DNA from: Thermodesulfovibrionales bacterium
GTDB taxonomy: Bacteria > Nitrospirota > Thermodesulfovibrionia > Thermodesulfovibrionales > SM23-35
Direction: 5' to 3'
NCBI GenBank assembly: GCA_020062205.1
Contig: JAGUWT010000149.1
Span: 1 to 5,812 of the forward strand
DNA length: 5,812 bases
This document shows positions 1 to 5,750 of the stretch, one piece after another. The translations under genes were made by a program, and so were the position numbers. The first letter of the stretch is position 1. Every line of letters begins with the position of its first letter. A model generated the notes under the pieces. That model saw nothing but the letters and a program-made list of their open reading frames with translations. It made no database searches and was not told where the DNA came from.

Positions 1-7
1 AAAAAAG

Positions 8-30
8 AATCGCTCAATTTAGGTTATAAT
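8..30 (+). promoter_or_regulatory. cysM-argS promoter core with 23-bp element shared with mdh
   Basis: A perfect -10 box, TATAAT, lies at 25-30, 15 bases before the cysM ATG. The 17 bases before it (8-24, core CGCTCAATTTAGG) are identical to those before the -10 box of mdh at the other end of the window. No recognisable -35 hexamer sits at the expected distance; bases 2-7 are A-rich. The conserved upstream block may therefore be an activator or operator site, or a nonstandard promoter element. It holds an imperfect dyad, CTCAATTTAG, with four of five pairs matching. The predicted transcription start near 37 leaves a leader of about 9 bases. The promoter role is inferred from the match and the position. 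Confidence 0.6.
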
Positions 31-45
31 AAAAGTGAATAAGCA

Positions 46-954
46 ATGGGTATTCTTCAATGCATAGGAAACACACCACTTGCGCTGATTGAGAACATCA
101 ATCCCAATCCACGAGTCAAACTCTATGTGAAGCTTGAGGGGAATAATCCTGGTGGCTCTGTGAAAGACAGGATAGCCCTCTATATGATCGAAAGCGCAGA
201 GAGAGATGGCAGGCTTACACGGGATAAGATAATCCTTGAGGCTACATCAGGGAATACCGGTATCGGACTTGCGATGGTTGGGTCTGCAAAGCGGTATAGG
301 GTTAAGCTCACGATGCCAGCATGTGTCAGTATTGAACGGAGGCGAGTCCTTGAGGCTTTTGGTGCAGAATTGATATTAAGTCCTTCTGAAGAAGGCACCG
401 ATGGTGCAATAAGGCTTGCCCACAGGATACTTTCAGAAGACTCAAATATGTACTTTATGCCAAACCAGTTTGATAATCCGAGTAATGTTTTGGCACATTA
501 TGAGACAACTGGAAAAGAAATCATAGAGCAAACAAATGGGGCCATCACACACTTTATATCTGGTATGGGGACAACTGGTACGCTTATGGGAGTAGGGAAG
601 AGGGTCAAAGAATTCAACAAGGATATAAAAATAATGGGGGTAGAGCCTATCCTCGGGCACAGGATACAAGGGCTCAAAAATATGAGTGAATCTATAGTGC
701 CCAAGATATTTAATCCTTCCTTGCTTGATGAGCGATATATTGTCAATGATGAAGAGGCATTCGATACAACGAGACTACTCGCTACCAGAGAGGGTATCTT
801 TACCGGGATGTCAAGTGGTGCAGCTTTATATGCAGCTCTCAAGAAATCAAGTGAACTCAATGAAGGTGTTATCGTGGTTATCCTTCCTGACAGAGGTGAC
901 AGATACCTGAGTACATCACTCTTTACTTCCATCTGCGCTAAATGCCCACCCTAA
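46..954 (+). CDS. cysM: Cysteine synthase, CysM type (PLP-dependent)
   Basis: This cytoplasmic fold-type II PLP enzyme makes cysteine by beta-replacement on an activated serine (O-acetylserine or O-phosphoserine) with sulfide or a sulfur-carrier thiocarboxylate. Visible motifs are the N-terminal IGNTPL (7-12), the PLP lysine K40 in GGSVKDR, the substrate loop TSGNTG (67-72), the phosphate-binding GMGTTGT (173-179) and GMSSGAA (254-260). IQGLKNM (207-213) resembles the CysM branch rather than CysK; K211 may sit where mycobacterial CysM has an arginine that recognises O-phosphoserine. The 302-residue length is normal. The protein ends in CAKCPP, a CxxC tail. The ATG at 46 gives the family N-terminus and is the first start after an in-frame TAA at 40, but no Shine-Dalgarno precedes it. 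Its last 13 bases overlap argS, so the two are probably co-transcribed. No sulfur-carrier gene is in the window, so the sulfur donor is undecided. Confidence 0.93.
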   Translation: MGILQCIGNTPLALIENINPNPRVKLYVKLEGNNPGGSVKDRIALYMIESAERDGRLTRDKIILEATSGNTGIGLAMVGSAKRYRVKLTMPACVSIERRRVLEAFGAELILSPSEEGTDGAIRLAHRILSEDSNMYFMPNQFDNPSNVLAHYETTGKEIIEQTNGAITHFISGMGTTGTLMGVGKRVKEFNKDIKIMGVEPILGHRIQGLKNMSESIVPKIFNPSLLDERYIVNDEEAFDTTRLLATREGIFTGMSSGAALYAALKKSSELNEGVIVVILPDRGDRYLSTSLFTSICAKCPP

Positions 955-2606
955 ATTCAGATGTGAAAAAAGAACTTAGAAAGATAATTGAAGATTCACT
1001 GAGATCCCTTGACATTGAGGCTATTCCTGCTATTGAGATAGAAGTGCCTCCGAGAGAATCTTTTGGTGATCTGTCAACAACGGTAGCGATGTCCCTTACG
1101 AAGATACTCAAAAAACCTCCAAGAAAAATCGCAGAAGAACTTGTAAATTCAATAGAGGACAAAACTATTTTTGAGAAGATTGATATTGCAGGTCCAGGAT
1201 TTATTAACTTTACATTCTCGAAAGAATATTTGTATGCAGAAATGAAGAAATTGATCATTGAGAAAGAACGGTTTTTAAGAGAGGATGTCGGGCAGGGGGA
1301 AAAGGTCCAGATTGAATTTATCAGTGCAAATCCAACAGGGCCCTTACATCTCGGACATGGAAGGGGTGCAGCCCTTGGAGCAGCACTTTCGAATCTGCTC
1401 AGGGCTGCAGGTTATCAGGTAGAGCGTGAGTACTATATAAACGATGCAGGAAAACAGGTAAAACTCCTCGGCCTCTCTGTTTTTGCCCGCTACCAGCAAC
1501 TGCTCGGAAGAGCGTATCCATTTCCAGAGGAAGGCTATCGAGGTGAATATATCAAAGAGATAGCACATGCAATAAGAGAAGAGAATGGTGAAAAATACCT
1601 TACATCAGAATTTGATGAGGTTTCAGATTTTTTTATTGACTATTCGTATGAGACAATTCTGTCAGAAATCAAAAGAGATTTATCAGAATTTGGTATTACC
1701 CTGGATACCTGGCAGAGTGAACGGGAGATGTACCGAACGGGTGAGGTGGAAAGAGCCATTGAGGGCCTCAGAGAAAAAGGATTGATATATGAAAAAGAGG
1801 GAGCTACCTGGTTCAAATCCACAGCATTCGGCGATGACAAGGATAGGGTTATTATCAAACAGGATGGCGAATATACCTATTTTAGTTCTGACATTGCATA
1901 TCACAGGAAGAAGGTACAAAAGAGATATGATGAACTTATTGATATTTGGGGTGCAGATCATCACGGTTATATACCAAGACTCAAAGCAGTTATAGAGGCG
2001 TTCGGTTATCCTGAAAAAAAGCTCAAGGTTATCCTTGTCCAGATGGTTACTCTCCTTCGAGGTGGGAAACCTGTCCAGATGTCGAAAAGGACAGGTGATT
2101 TTGTAACACTCAAAGAGGTAATCGATGAGGTTGGTTCTGATACAACAAAATTTATATTCCTGACAAGGCGGTCTGATAGTCATCTTGAGTTTGACATTGA
2201 GGTTGCGAAGGCACAGTCATCAGAAAATCCGGTATTCTATGTGCAGTATGCAAATGCACGGATAAACAGTATATTTAACCATGCAAAGGAAAAGGGTCTG
2301 CATACAGAACGGCTTTTTGATGCGGACTTCAGACTTTTGTCTCTTTCAGAGGAGCTCAGGATAATCAAGAAGCTCCTGCTCTATCCGATGATTTTTGAGG
2401 GTGCTGTGCATACCTGTGAACCACACAGGATTACATTCTATCTTCAGGAACTGTCGGGCCTATTTCATCCTTACTACAATAAATATCGGGTCATTAGTGA
2501 TGACATTGAACAGAGTAGGGCAAGGCTTGCACTCTGTGAAGCTCTCAGGATTGTACTTCGGGAAGGCCTTGAAATACTGGGTATAAGCACCCCTGAGAAA
2601 ATGTGA
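942..2606 (+). CDS. argS: Arginyl-tRNA synthetase
   Basis: This class I aminoacyl-tRNA synthetase charges tRNA-Arg with arginine, using ATP, in the cytoplasm. The 554-residue length is typical. Residues 1 to about 90 form the N-terminal tRNA-binding domain. The HIGH-type signature HLGHG is at 136-140 after SANPTGPL, GADHHGYIPR at 338-347 and the KMSKS-type loop QMSKRTG at 379-385. The segment from about 435 (YANARI) to the end is the alpha-helical DALR anticodon-binding domain, ending in the family-like LGISTPEKM. The assigned ATG overlaps the end of cysM by 13 bases and has no Shine-Dalgarno, so translation is probably coupled to cysM. A GTG at 963, residue 8, is a possible alternative start that would remove the overlap; it also lacks a Shine-Dalgarno. 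The domain order is intact, with no sign of frameshift. Confidence 0.96.
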   Translation: MPTLNSDVKKELRKIIEDSLRSLDIEAIPAIEIEVPPRESFGDLSTTVAMSLTKILKKPPRKIAEELVNSIEDKTIFEKIDIAGPGFINFTFSKEYLYAEMKKLIIEKERFLREDVGQGEKVQIEFISANPTGPLHLGHGRGAALGAALSNLLRAAGYQVEREYYINDAGKQVKLLGLSVFARYQQLLGRAYPFPEEGYRGEYIKEIAHAIREENGEKYLTSEFDEVSDFFIDYSYETILSEIKRDLSEFGITLDTWQSEREMYRTGEVERAIEGLREKGLIYEKEGATWFKSTAFGDDKDRVIIKQDGEYTYFSSDIAYHRKKVQKRYDELIDIWGADHHGYIPRLKAVIEAFGYPEKKLKVILVQMVTLLRGGKPVQMSKRTGDFVTLKEVIDEVGSDTTKFIFLTRRSDSHLEFDIEVAKAQSSENPVFYVQYANARINSIFNHAKEKGLHTERLFDADFRLLSLSEELRIIKKLLLYPMIFEGAVHTCEPHRITFYLQELSGLFHPYYNKYRVISDDIEQSRARLALCEALRIVLREGLEILGISTPEKM

Positions 2607-2636
2607 TTGACATTCTCTATAGTCTGCTGGTATAAA
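2607..2636 (+). promoter_or_regulatory. Sigma-70-type promoter for ilvE
   Basis: A perfect -35 hexamer TTGACA (2607-2612) starts on the base after the argS stop codon. An 18-base spacer separates it from the -10 box TATAAA (2631-2636). The predicted start of transcription, about seven bases past the -10 box, is near 2643, only some three bases before the ilvE ATG. ilvE is therefore likely transcribed separately from cysM-argS, as a leaderless or near-leaderless mRNA. Read-through from argS is also possible because no terminator lies between the genes. Confidence 0.75.
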
Positions 2637-2645
2637 TAAAAACTT

Positions 2646-3560
2646 ATGATAGCGAAGACAGAAAAGATATGGATGGATGGAAAGCTAATAGATTGGGACA
2701 GTGCGACTGTGCATATTTTGACCCATACCCTTCACTACGGTCTCGGTGTCTTTGAAGGGATCAGATGCTATGAGACGCAGAAAGGTTCTGCAATATTCAG
2801 ACTCAATGAGCATATAGACAGACTTTTCAACTCTGCACATATATTTTTGATAAATATTCCCTATTCCAAGGAAGAGATTAAGGACGCAATAATCAAAACG
2901 GTAAAAGTAAATAAGCTTAAAGCATGTTATATCAGGCCAATTGTTTATATCGGATACGGTGCTATGGGACTCTATACAAAAGAGAACCCTATTAATGTTT
3001 CTATTGCAGTATGGCCATGGGGAGCATATCTTGGCGACAAAGGGCTGAAAGAAGGTATCAGGGTCAAAACGTCATCATTTATCAGGAACCATGTTAATGC
3101 AAACATGACAAGGGCTAAGGTTTGTGGACATTATGTAAATTCACAGCTTGCAAAAAAAGAGGCGGTTGCGTGTGGTTATGATGAGGCCATTTTACTTGAT
3201 ACAGAGGGGTATGTGGCTGAAGGAAGCGGTGAGAACATTTTTATAGCAAGAAATGGCATATTGAAGACAACGCCTCTTACATCGATACTCGAAGGAATAA
3301 CAAGAAACAGCATCATTGAGTTGGCAAATAACGAAGGTATCAAGGTAAGAGAAGAAAGGTTTACACGAGATGAATTATATATCTCTAACGAGGCGTTCTT
3401 CACTGGCACGGCTGCAGAGGTTACCCCTATAAGAGAAATTGATGGAAGAACAATCGGGAATGGGAAACCCGGTGAAATAACAAAAAAGCTACAATCTGTC
3501 TTTTTTAATATAGTAAAAGGTAAAGAGAAAAAATATAACTTCTGGTTGACAAAAATATAA
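2646..3560 (+). CDS. ilvE: Branched-chain amino acid aminotransferase
   Basis: This PLP-dependent fold-type IV transaminase interconverts leucine, isoleucine and valine with their 2-oxo acids, using glutamate/2-oxoglutarate, as the last step of branched-chain synthesis. The 304-residue length is typical. The N-terminal IWMDGKLIDW and THTLHYG blocks, FEGIR (36-40), and YIRPIVYIGYGAMGL (95-109) match the family. The PLP lysine is K158 in TRAKVCGHYVNS. The cofactor-contacting glutamate is E192 in AEGSGENIF, and GTAAEVTP (254-261) forms the phosphate/substrate region. The pattern F36, G38, R40 and lysine near 158-159 follows the branched-chain enzymes, not the D-alanine or aminodeoxychorismate lyase relatives. 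The start is fixed by family alignment and has no Shine-Dalgarno (AAAAACTT precedes the ATG). The gene has its own promoter and ends inside a strong hairpin terminator. Confidence 0.95.
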   Translation: MIAKTEKIWMDGKLIDWDSATVHILTHTLHYGLGVFEGIRCYETQKGSAIFRLNEHIDRLFNSAHIFLINIPYSKEEIKDAIIKTVKVNKLKACYIRPIVYIGYGAMGLYTKENPINVSIAVWPWGAYLGDKGLKEGIRVKTSSFIRNHVNANMTRAKVCGHYVNSQLAKKEAVACGYDEAILLDTEGYVAEGSGENIFIARNGILKTTPLTSILEGITRNSIIELANNEGIKVREERFTRDELYISNEAFFTGTAAEVTPIREIDGRTIGNGKPGEITKKLQSVFFNIVKGKEKKYNFWLTKI

Positions 3561-3593
3561 AAGGCCTGTGTAACTTCGCAGGCCTTTTATATT
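3554..3593. terminator. Bidirectional rho-independent terminator between convergent genes
   Basis: A perfect 15-bp inverted repeat has arms at 3554-3568 and 3579-3593, with core AAGGCCTG/CAGGCCTT and a 10-base loop that can close by two more pairs. Each arm is A-rich outside and G/C-rich inside, so either strand yields a GC stem followed by a U-rich run. It overlaps the ilvE stop codon and lies 34 bases past the cytochrome stop on the other strand. It therefore fits as a shared terminator for both genes. Confidence 0.9.
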
Positions 3594-3627
3594 GAGATTA
3601 CTTAAATTCTTTTACAATACCAACCTA

Positions 3628-4059
3628 CTATTTTGGTGGTACAGGTGTTGTTGGAGCTGGAGCTGGTGCTTCAGCCGGCTTCTCCGGTGCTGGAGCAGGT
3701 GCAGCTGCAGGAGCTGCTCCTTCTGCCTTCTTGTGACACTTTGCGCAGTCTTTTTCGTCTGACTGAGAGAATACAACCTTACCATTGTGTTCTTTACCAT
3801 CATGACATTTTCCACAGCCATCAGTGTTACCATGTTGTTCCTTTGTCATCTTGTAAGCACCCTTTTTCATGGCGAATGGCTTTGGATGGCAGTCATTACA
3901 TTTCATGCCCTGTTTTGCACCGTGTGTGTCACCATTAAATATAACCTTACCAGCATCTCCGCCAGCATATTCCACTGTTTTCCCCGGAGGAGATGCCATA
4001 GCACTACCAACAAATGCAACTGTTACGATTAAGACCAGTATGAGCGTTGTTAACTTCAC
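3628..4059 (-). CDS. Periplasmic c7-type triheme cytochrome with Ala/Pro-rich tail
   Basis: The 143-residue precursor has a signal peptide (lysine at 2, hydrophobic core about 5-19, likely cleavage after AMA, residues 20-22), so the mature protein should be periplasmic or surface-exposed. Three covalent heme sites follow: CNDCH (54-58), CGKCH (82-86) and CAKCH (105-109). Exactly six histidines (46, 58, 76, 86, 91, 109) and six cysteines are present, as needed for three bis-histidine hemes. Spacing and the KGxKCxDCH...CGKCH...CAKCHKK pattern match the c7-type triheme cytochrome domain family, known for low-potential electron transfer in metal- and sulfur-reducing bacteria. Residues 110-143 are a low-complexity Ala/Pro/Glu/Lys tail with no aromatic residue. 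The start is GTG; it was chosen because GGGGGTGA lies six bases upstream and the signal peptide begins there. The redox partner cannot be told from the window; no other cytochrome or maturation gene is present. Confidence 0.9.
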   Translation of the reverse strand: MKLTTLILVLIVTVAFVGSAMASPPGKTVEYAGGDAGKVIFNGDTHGAKQGMKCNDCHPKPFAMKKGAYKMTKEQHGNTDGCGKCHDGKEHNGKVVFSQSDEKDCAKCHKKAEGAAPAAAPAPAPEKPAEAPAPAPTTPVPPK

Positions 4060-4065
4060 TCTTTT

Positions 4066-4073
4066 TCACCCCC
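4066..4073 (-). promoter_or_regulatory. Strong Shine-Dalgarno of the cytochrome gene
   Basis: The minus strand reads GGGGGTGA followed by AAAAGA and then GTG. This close match to the anti-Shine-Dalgarno complement, six bases from the start codon, decides the GTG start at 4059. It contrasts with cysM, argS, ilvE and mdh, which have no such site. Confidence 0.85.
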
Positions 4074-4094
4074 TTTCATAAAGGAATCTAAAAA

Positions 4095-4109
4095 TCCTGA
4101 AAATCAGGA
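4095..4109 (-). other. Small hairpin with U-run in the cytochrome leader
   Basis: TCCTGA and TCAGGA form a perfect 6-bp inverted repeat with a 3-base loop. On the minus strand it is followed directly by TTTTT (4094-4090). It lies about 35 bases upstream of the cytochrome start codon, inside the predicted leader. It resembles a small intrinsic terminator or attenuator, or it may be a regulator's dyad. The short stem makes the call weak. Confidence 0.35.
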
Positions 4110-4157
4110 ATCAAATACCATGCCAGAAAATCCCTAACCAGATAAGGCACTCTTCAA

Positions 4158-4185
4158 AAAGATATTCCCCAAATAGGGAATCTTT
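4158..4185 (-). other. Hairpin in the cytochrome leader: attenuator or ndk terminator
   Basis: On the minus strand AAAGATTCCC (4185-4176) pairs with GGGAATATCTTT (4169-4158) around a 6-base loop, with a 2-base bulge. A T5 run (4160-4156) overlaps the end of the stem. It lies downstream of the predicted cytochrome promoter, so it would be transcribed from both that promoter and ndk. A second ATTCCC copy (minus 4200-4195) could compete for the same GGGAAT, giving an alternative pairing. It may be an ndk terminator, an attenuator or a processing site. Confidence 0.4.
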
Positions 4186-4216
4186 ACTTTTTAAGGGAAT
4201 TTCATTTGCAACGATA

Positions 4217-4246
4217 TATATAATGAAAAACCAATGATACTGTCAA
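4217..4246 (-). promoter_or_regulatory. Sigma-70-type promoter for the cytochrome gene
   Basis: The minus strand has a perfect TTGACA at 4246-4241. It is followed by TATATA at 4222-4217 with an 18-base spacer, or TTATAT with 17. The promoter lies 18 bases past the ndk stop, so the cytochrome can be transcribed independently of ndk. The predicted start near 4210 gives a leader of about 150 bases. Confidence 0.7.
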
Positions 4247-4264
4247 GGAGAAAATGTGTTGAAA

Positions 4265-4678
4265 TTACATTATCTCTATGGATGAAAAGAAAAATGGTAT
4301 CTCATACGCAGCAGATTCTTTTGAATCTGAGCCATGAACGATATTATGTTCAATGTCTGAAGCGAAATCAGCCCTAATCGTTCCAGGGGCAGCATCCTTG
4401 GGATTGGTTGCTCCCATAATCTCTCTGACTTTATGGATTGCGTGTTCGCCTTCGACCACCATCACCACAATCGGGCCCTCTGACATAAAAATGGTAAGAC
4501 TTTCATAAAAAGGTCTTTCCTTATGTACAATATAAAACCCCTTTGCCGCGTCTTTGGACAGATTGAGCATCTTCAAAGCTGCTATCCTGAGTCCTTTCTG
4601 TTCAAATCTCCTTATAACCTCACCGATAAGATTTTTGTTCACTCCATCAGGTTTCACTATTGCTAATGTTCTCTCCAT
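4265..4678 (-). CDS. ndk: Nucleoside diphosphate kinase
   Basis: This cytoplasmic enzyme moves the gamma-phosphate of a nucleoside triphosphate (usually ATP) to other nucleoside diphosphates through a phosphohistidine. The catalytic histidine is H115 in NIVHGSDS. Other active-site residues are in place: K9 in IVKPDGV, Y49, R85, T91 in GATNP, R102 in GTIRADF, and N112. The 137-residue length is the usual one for a bacterial enzyme. The ATG is preceded by GGAGGAGG one base away and the protein begins with the family-typical MERTLAIVKPDG, so the start is secure. It lies 112 bases downstream of mdh on the same strand, with a palindromic repeat between them. I see no clear promoter of its own, so it may be read through from mdh. 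Confidence 0.96.
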   Translation of the reverse strand: MERTLAIVKPDGVNKNLIGEVIRRFEQKGLRIAALKMLNLSKDAAKGFYIVHKERPFYESLTIFMSEGPIVVMVVEGEHAIHKVREIMGATNPKDAAPGTIRADFASDIEHNIVHGSDSKESAAYEIPFFFSSIEIM

Positions 4679-4687
4679 TCCTCCTCC
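4679..4687 (-). promoter_or_regulatory. Shine-Dalgarno of ndk
   Basis: The minus strand reads TTTGGAGGAGGA directly before the ATG. The repeated GGAGG offers two registers for ribosome pairing. The site abuts the G-rich end of the palindromic repeat, so folding of that repeat could influence access to it. Confidence 0.75.
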
Positions 4688-4688
4688 A

Positions 4689-4743
4689 AATCCCCCTTAA
4701 TCCCCCTTAATCCCCCTTTACTAAAGGGGGACTGAGGGGGATT
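4689..4743. repeat. REP-like C/G-rich palindromic repeat between mdh and ndk
   Basis: Two and a half tandem 10-base units, TCCCCCTTAA at 4691 and 4701 and TCCCCCTTTA at 4711, are followed by a complementary arm at 4722-4743 containing AAAGGGGG and GAGGGGGATT. Arms 4699-4720 and 4722-4743 match at 20 of 22 positions around a single central base, so RNA from either strand would fold into a long hairpin. No T-run follows on either side, so it is not a standard terminator. From memory, palindromes of this type are scattered between genes in many environmental bacterial genomes. It probably is a dispersed, nonautonomous repeat; no transposase is near. Confidence 0.8.
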
Positions 4744-4757
4744 ACCAAATAATTTTA

Positions 4758-4792
4758 AAAATGATTTTTCACTTATATAAATCGATCATTTT
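4758..4792. repeat. Weak inverted repeat at the mdh 3' end
   Basis: AAAATGAT (4758-4765) and ATCATTTT (4785-4792) are perfect 8-bp arms around a 19-base A/T-rich spacer, overlapping the mdh stop codon. On the minus strand TTTTTAAAA follows the second arm, so a weak terminator is possible. The stem has little G/C and may not fold stably. Confidence 0.25.
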
Positions 4793-5717
4793 ATATTGAT
4801 AGCTTCTTTATTAATTTTCTCACAGATCCACAGGATTTCCTGAATTGTGTTTTTTCCTCTTTGGTGAGTTTCACTTCTACAATTTTCTCAACGCCTTCTT
4901 CCCCTAGTATGACAGGAACACCCATGTAGATATCCTTTATCCCATATTCTCCATTCAGGTAAGCAGCGCAGGGAAGTATCCTCTTTTCGTCAAAGAGGAT
5001 TGACTTAATCATCTGGAATGTTGATGCTGCCGGGGCATAATATGCACTTCCAGATTTCAGGAAAGCAACGATTTCTGCTCCACCATTTCTTGTCCTCTCT
5101 ATCAATGACTCGATTTTCCTTTTAGGCAGGAGTTCTGTTATTGGTATCCCTTTTACGCCTGTAAACCTTGAAAGGGGTACCATGTCATCACCATGTCCTC
5201 CGAGCACAAGCGCTTCGACATCTTCAGGTGATACGTTCAGTTCCCATGAGAGGAATGCTTTTAATCGTGAGGCATCAAGGATACCACCCATACCCATAAC
5301 ACGCTTGCAGGAAAACTCAGTGGTCTTCCATGCAAGTTGTGCCATGACATCCATCGGATTTGTTACAACAATTACGATAGCATTTGGAGAGATTTTTGCT
5401 ATCTCAGTGCATACTCCCCTGACTATGTCAGCATTTGCGTGGAGGAGGTCGCCTCTGGACATGCCTGATTTTCGTGTAAGACCTGCAGTGATAACAACAA
5501 TATCAGAATTTGCTGTGTCAGAATAGGTATTTGTCCCATGAATGGTAGATGAAGAATTCCAGAGAGGACAGGCTTCTGCAAGGTCAATGGCCTTACCCTG
5601 AGGCATTCCTTCAACGATATCAAACAGAACAACATCAGCAATGCCTGATTGCACAACAAGCTGTGCGATTGTTGCACCAACATTCCCGGCGCCTATGATG
5701 GAAACCTTTTTCTTCAT
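4791..5717 (-). CDS. mdh: Malate dehydrogenase (LDH-like type)
   Basis: This cytoplasmic enzyme interconverts malate and oxaloacetate with NAD(H), in the oxidative or reductive direction of the citric acid cycle. The N-terminal Rossmann motif is GAGNVG (9-14), with D33 in LFDIVEG predicted to hold the NAD ribose. The mobile substrate loop TRKSGMSRGDLL (81-92) has arginines at 82 and 88. An arginine at the first site indicates malate, where lactate dehydrogenases have glutamine. N120 in VTNPMD, D148 and R151 in GILDASRL, and catalytic H175 in LGGHGDDMVP complete the active site. The 308-residue length is typical. The ATG gives the standard MKKKVSIIGAGNVG start and no Shine-Dalgarno precedes it (TATTCCCTCA). 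A perfect TATAAT lies 10 bases upstream, so the mRNA is probably nearly leaderless. ndk lies downstream on the same strand. Confidence 0.95.
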   Translation of the reverse strand: MKKKVSIIGAGNVGATIAQLVVQSGIADVVLFDIVEGMPQGKAIDLAEACPLWNSSSTIHGTNTYSDTANSDIVVITAGLTRKSGMSRGDLLHANADIVRGVCTEIAKISPNAIVIVVTNPMDVMAQLAWKTTEFSCKRVMGMGGILDASRLKAFLSWELNVSPEDVEALVLGGHGDDMVPLSRFTGVKGIPITELLPKRKIESLIERTRNGGAEIVAFLKSGSAYYAPAASTFQMIKSILFDEKRILPCAAYLNGEYGIKDIYMGVPVILGEEGVEKIVEVKLTKEEKTQFRKSCGSVRKLIKKLSI

Positions 5718-5727
5718 TGAGGGAATA

Positions 5728-5750
5728 ATTATAACCTAAATTGAGCGATT
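5728..5750 (-). promoter_or_regulatory. mdh promoter core with 23-bp element shared with cysM
   Basis: The minus strand carries TATAAT at 5733-5728, 10 bases before the mdh ATG, preceded by the same 17 bases seen upstream of cysM. At 17-base spacing the -35 position reads TTTTAA, a poor match, and it is not shared with cysM. Predicted transcription starts near 5721, leaving a leader of about four bases. The identity with 8-30 on the plus strand stops at both edges of the element. Confidence 0.65.

Noticed and set aside
498..932. Long minus-strand open frame inside cysM
   Set aside because: It is antisense to a complete, motif-rich enzyme gene and has no recognisable product.
1626..1640. Run of seven T in argS as a frameshift or slippage site
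   Set aside because: The frame stays open and the protein matches the family through this point, so nothing indicates slippage.
4056..4079. Seven-residue leader peptide (MKGGEKE) whose stop overlaps the cytochrome GTG as GTGA
   Set aside because: Its ATG has no ribosome site, and it consists mainly of the cytochrome's own Shine-Dalgarno region; chance is the simpler explanation.
3633..4081. Open plus-strand frames opposite the cytochrome gene
   Set aside because: They run antisense to a well-supported triheme cytochrome, have no ribosome sites and resemble no family I know.
4060..4210. GEMM-type cyclic dinucleotide riboswitch upstream of the cytochrome
   Set aside because: This was considered because such riboswitches control cytochromes in Geobacter-like bacteria, but the conserved core and GNRA-loop stem are not present.
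4689..4743. CRISPR-like or terminator reading of the C/G-rich repeat
   Set aside because: The units are tandem with no spacers, and no T-run follows the hairpin on either strand.
8..5750. Terminal inverted repeats of a transposon carrying metabolic genes
   Set aside because: No transposase, integrase or target-site duplication is visible, and both copies fit as promoters for the adjacent genes. Kept only as a minor alternative.
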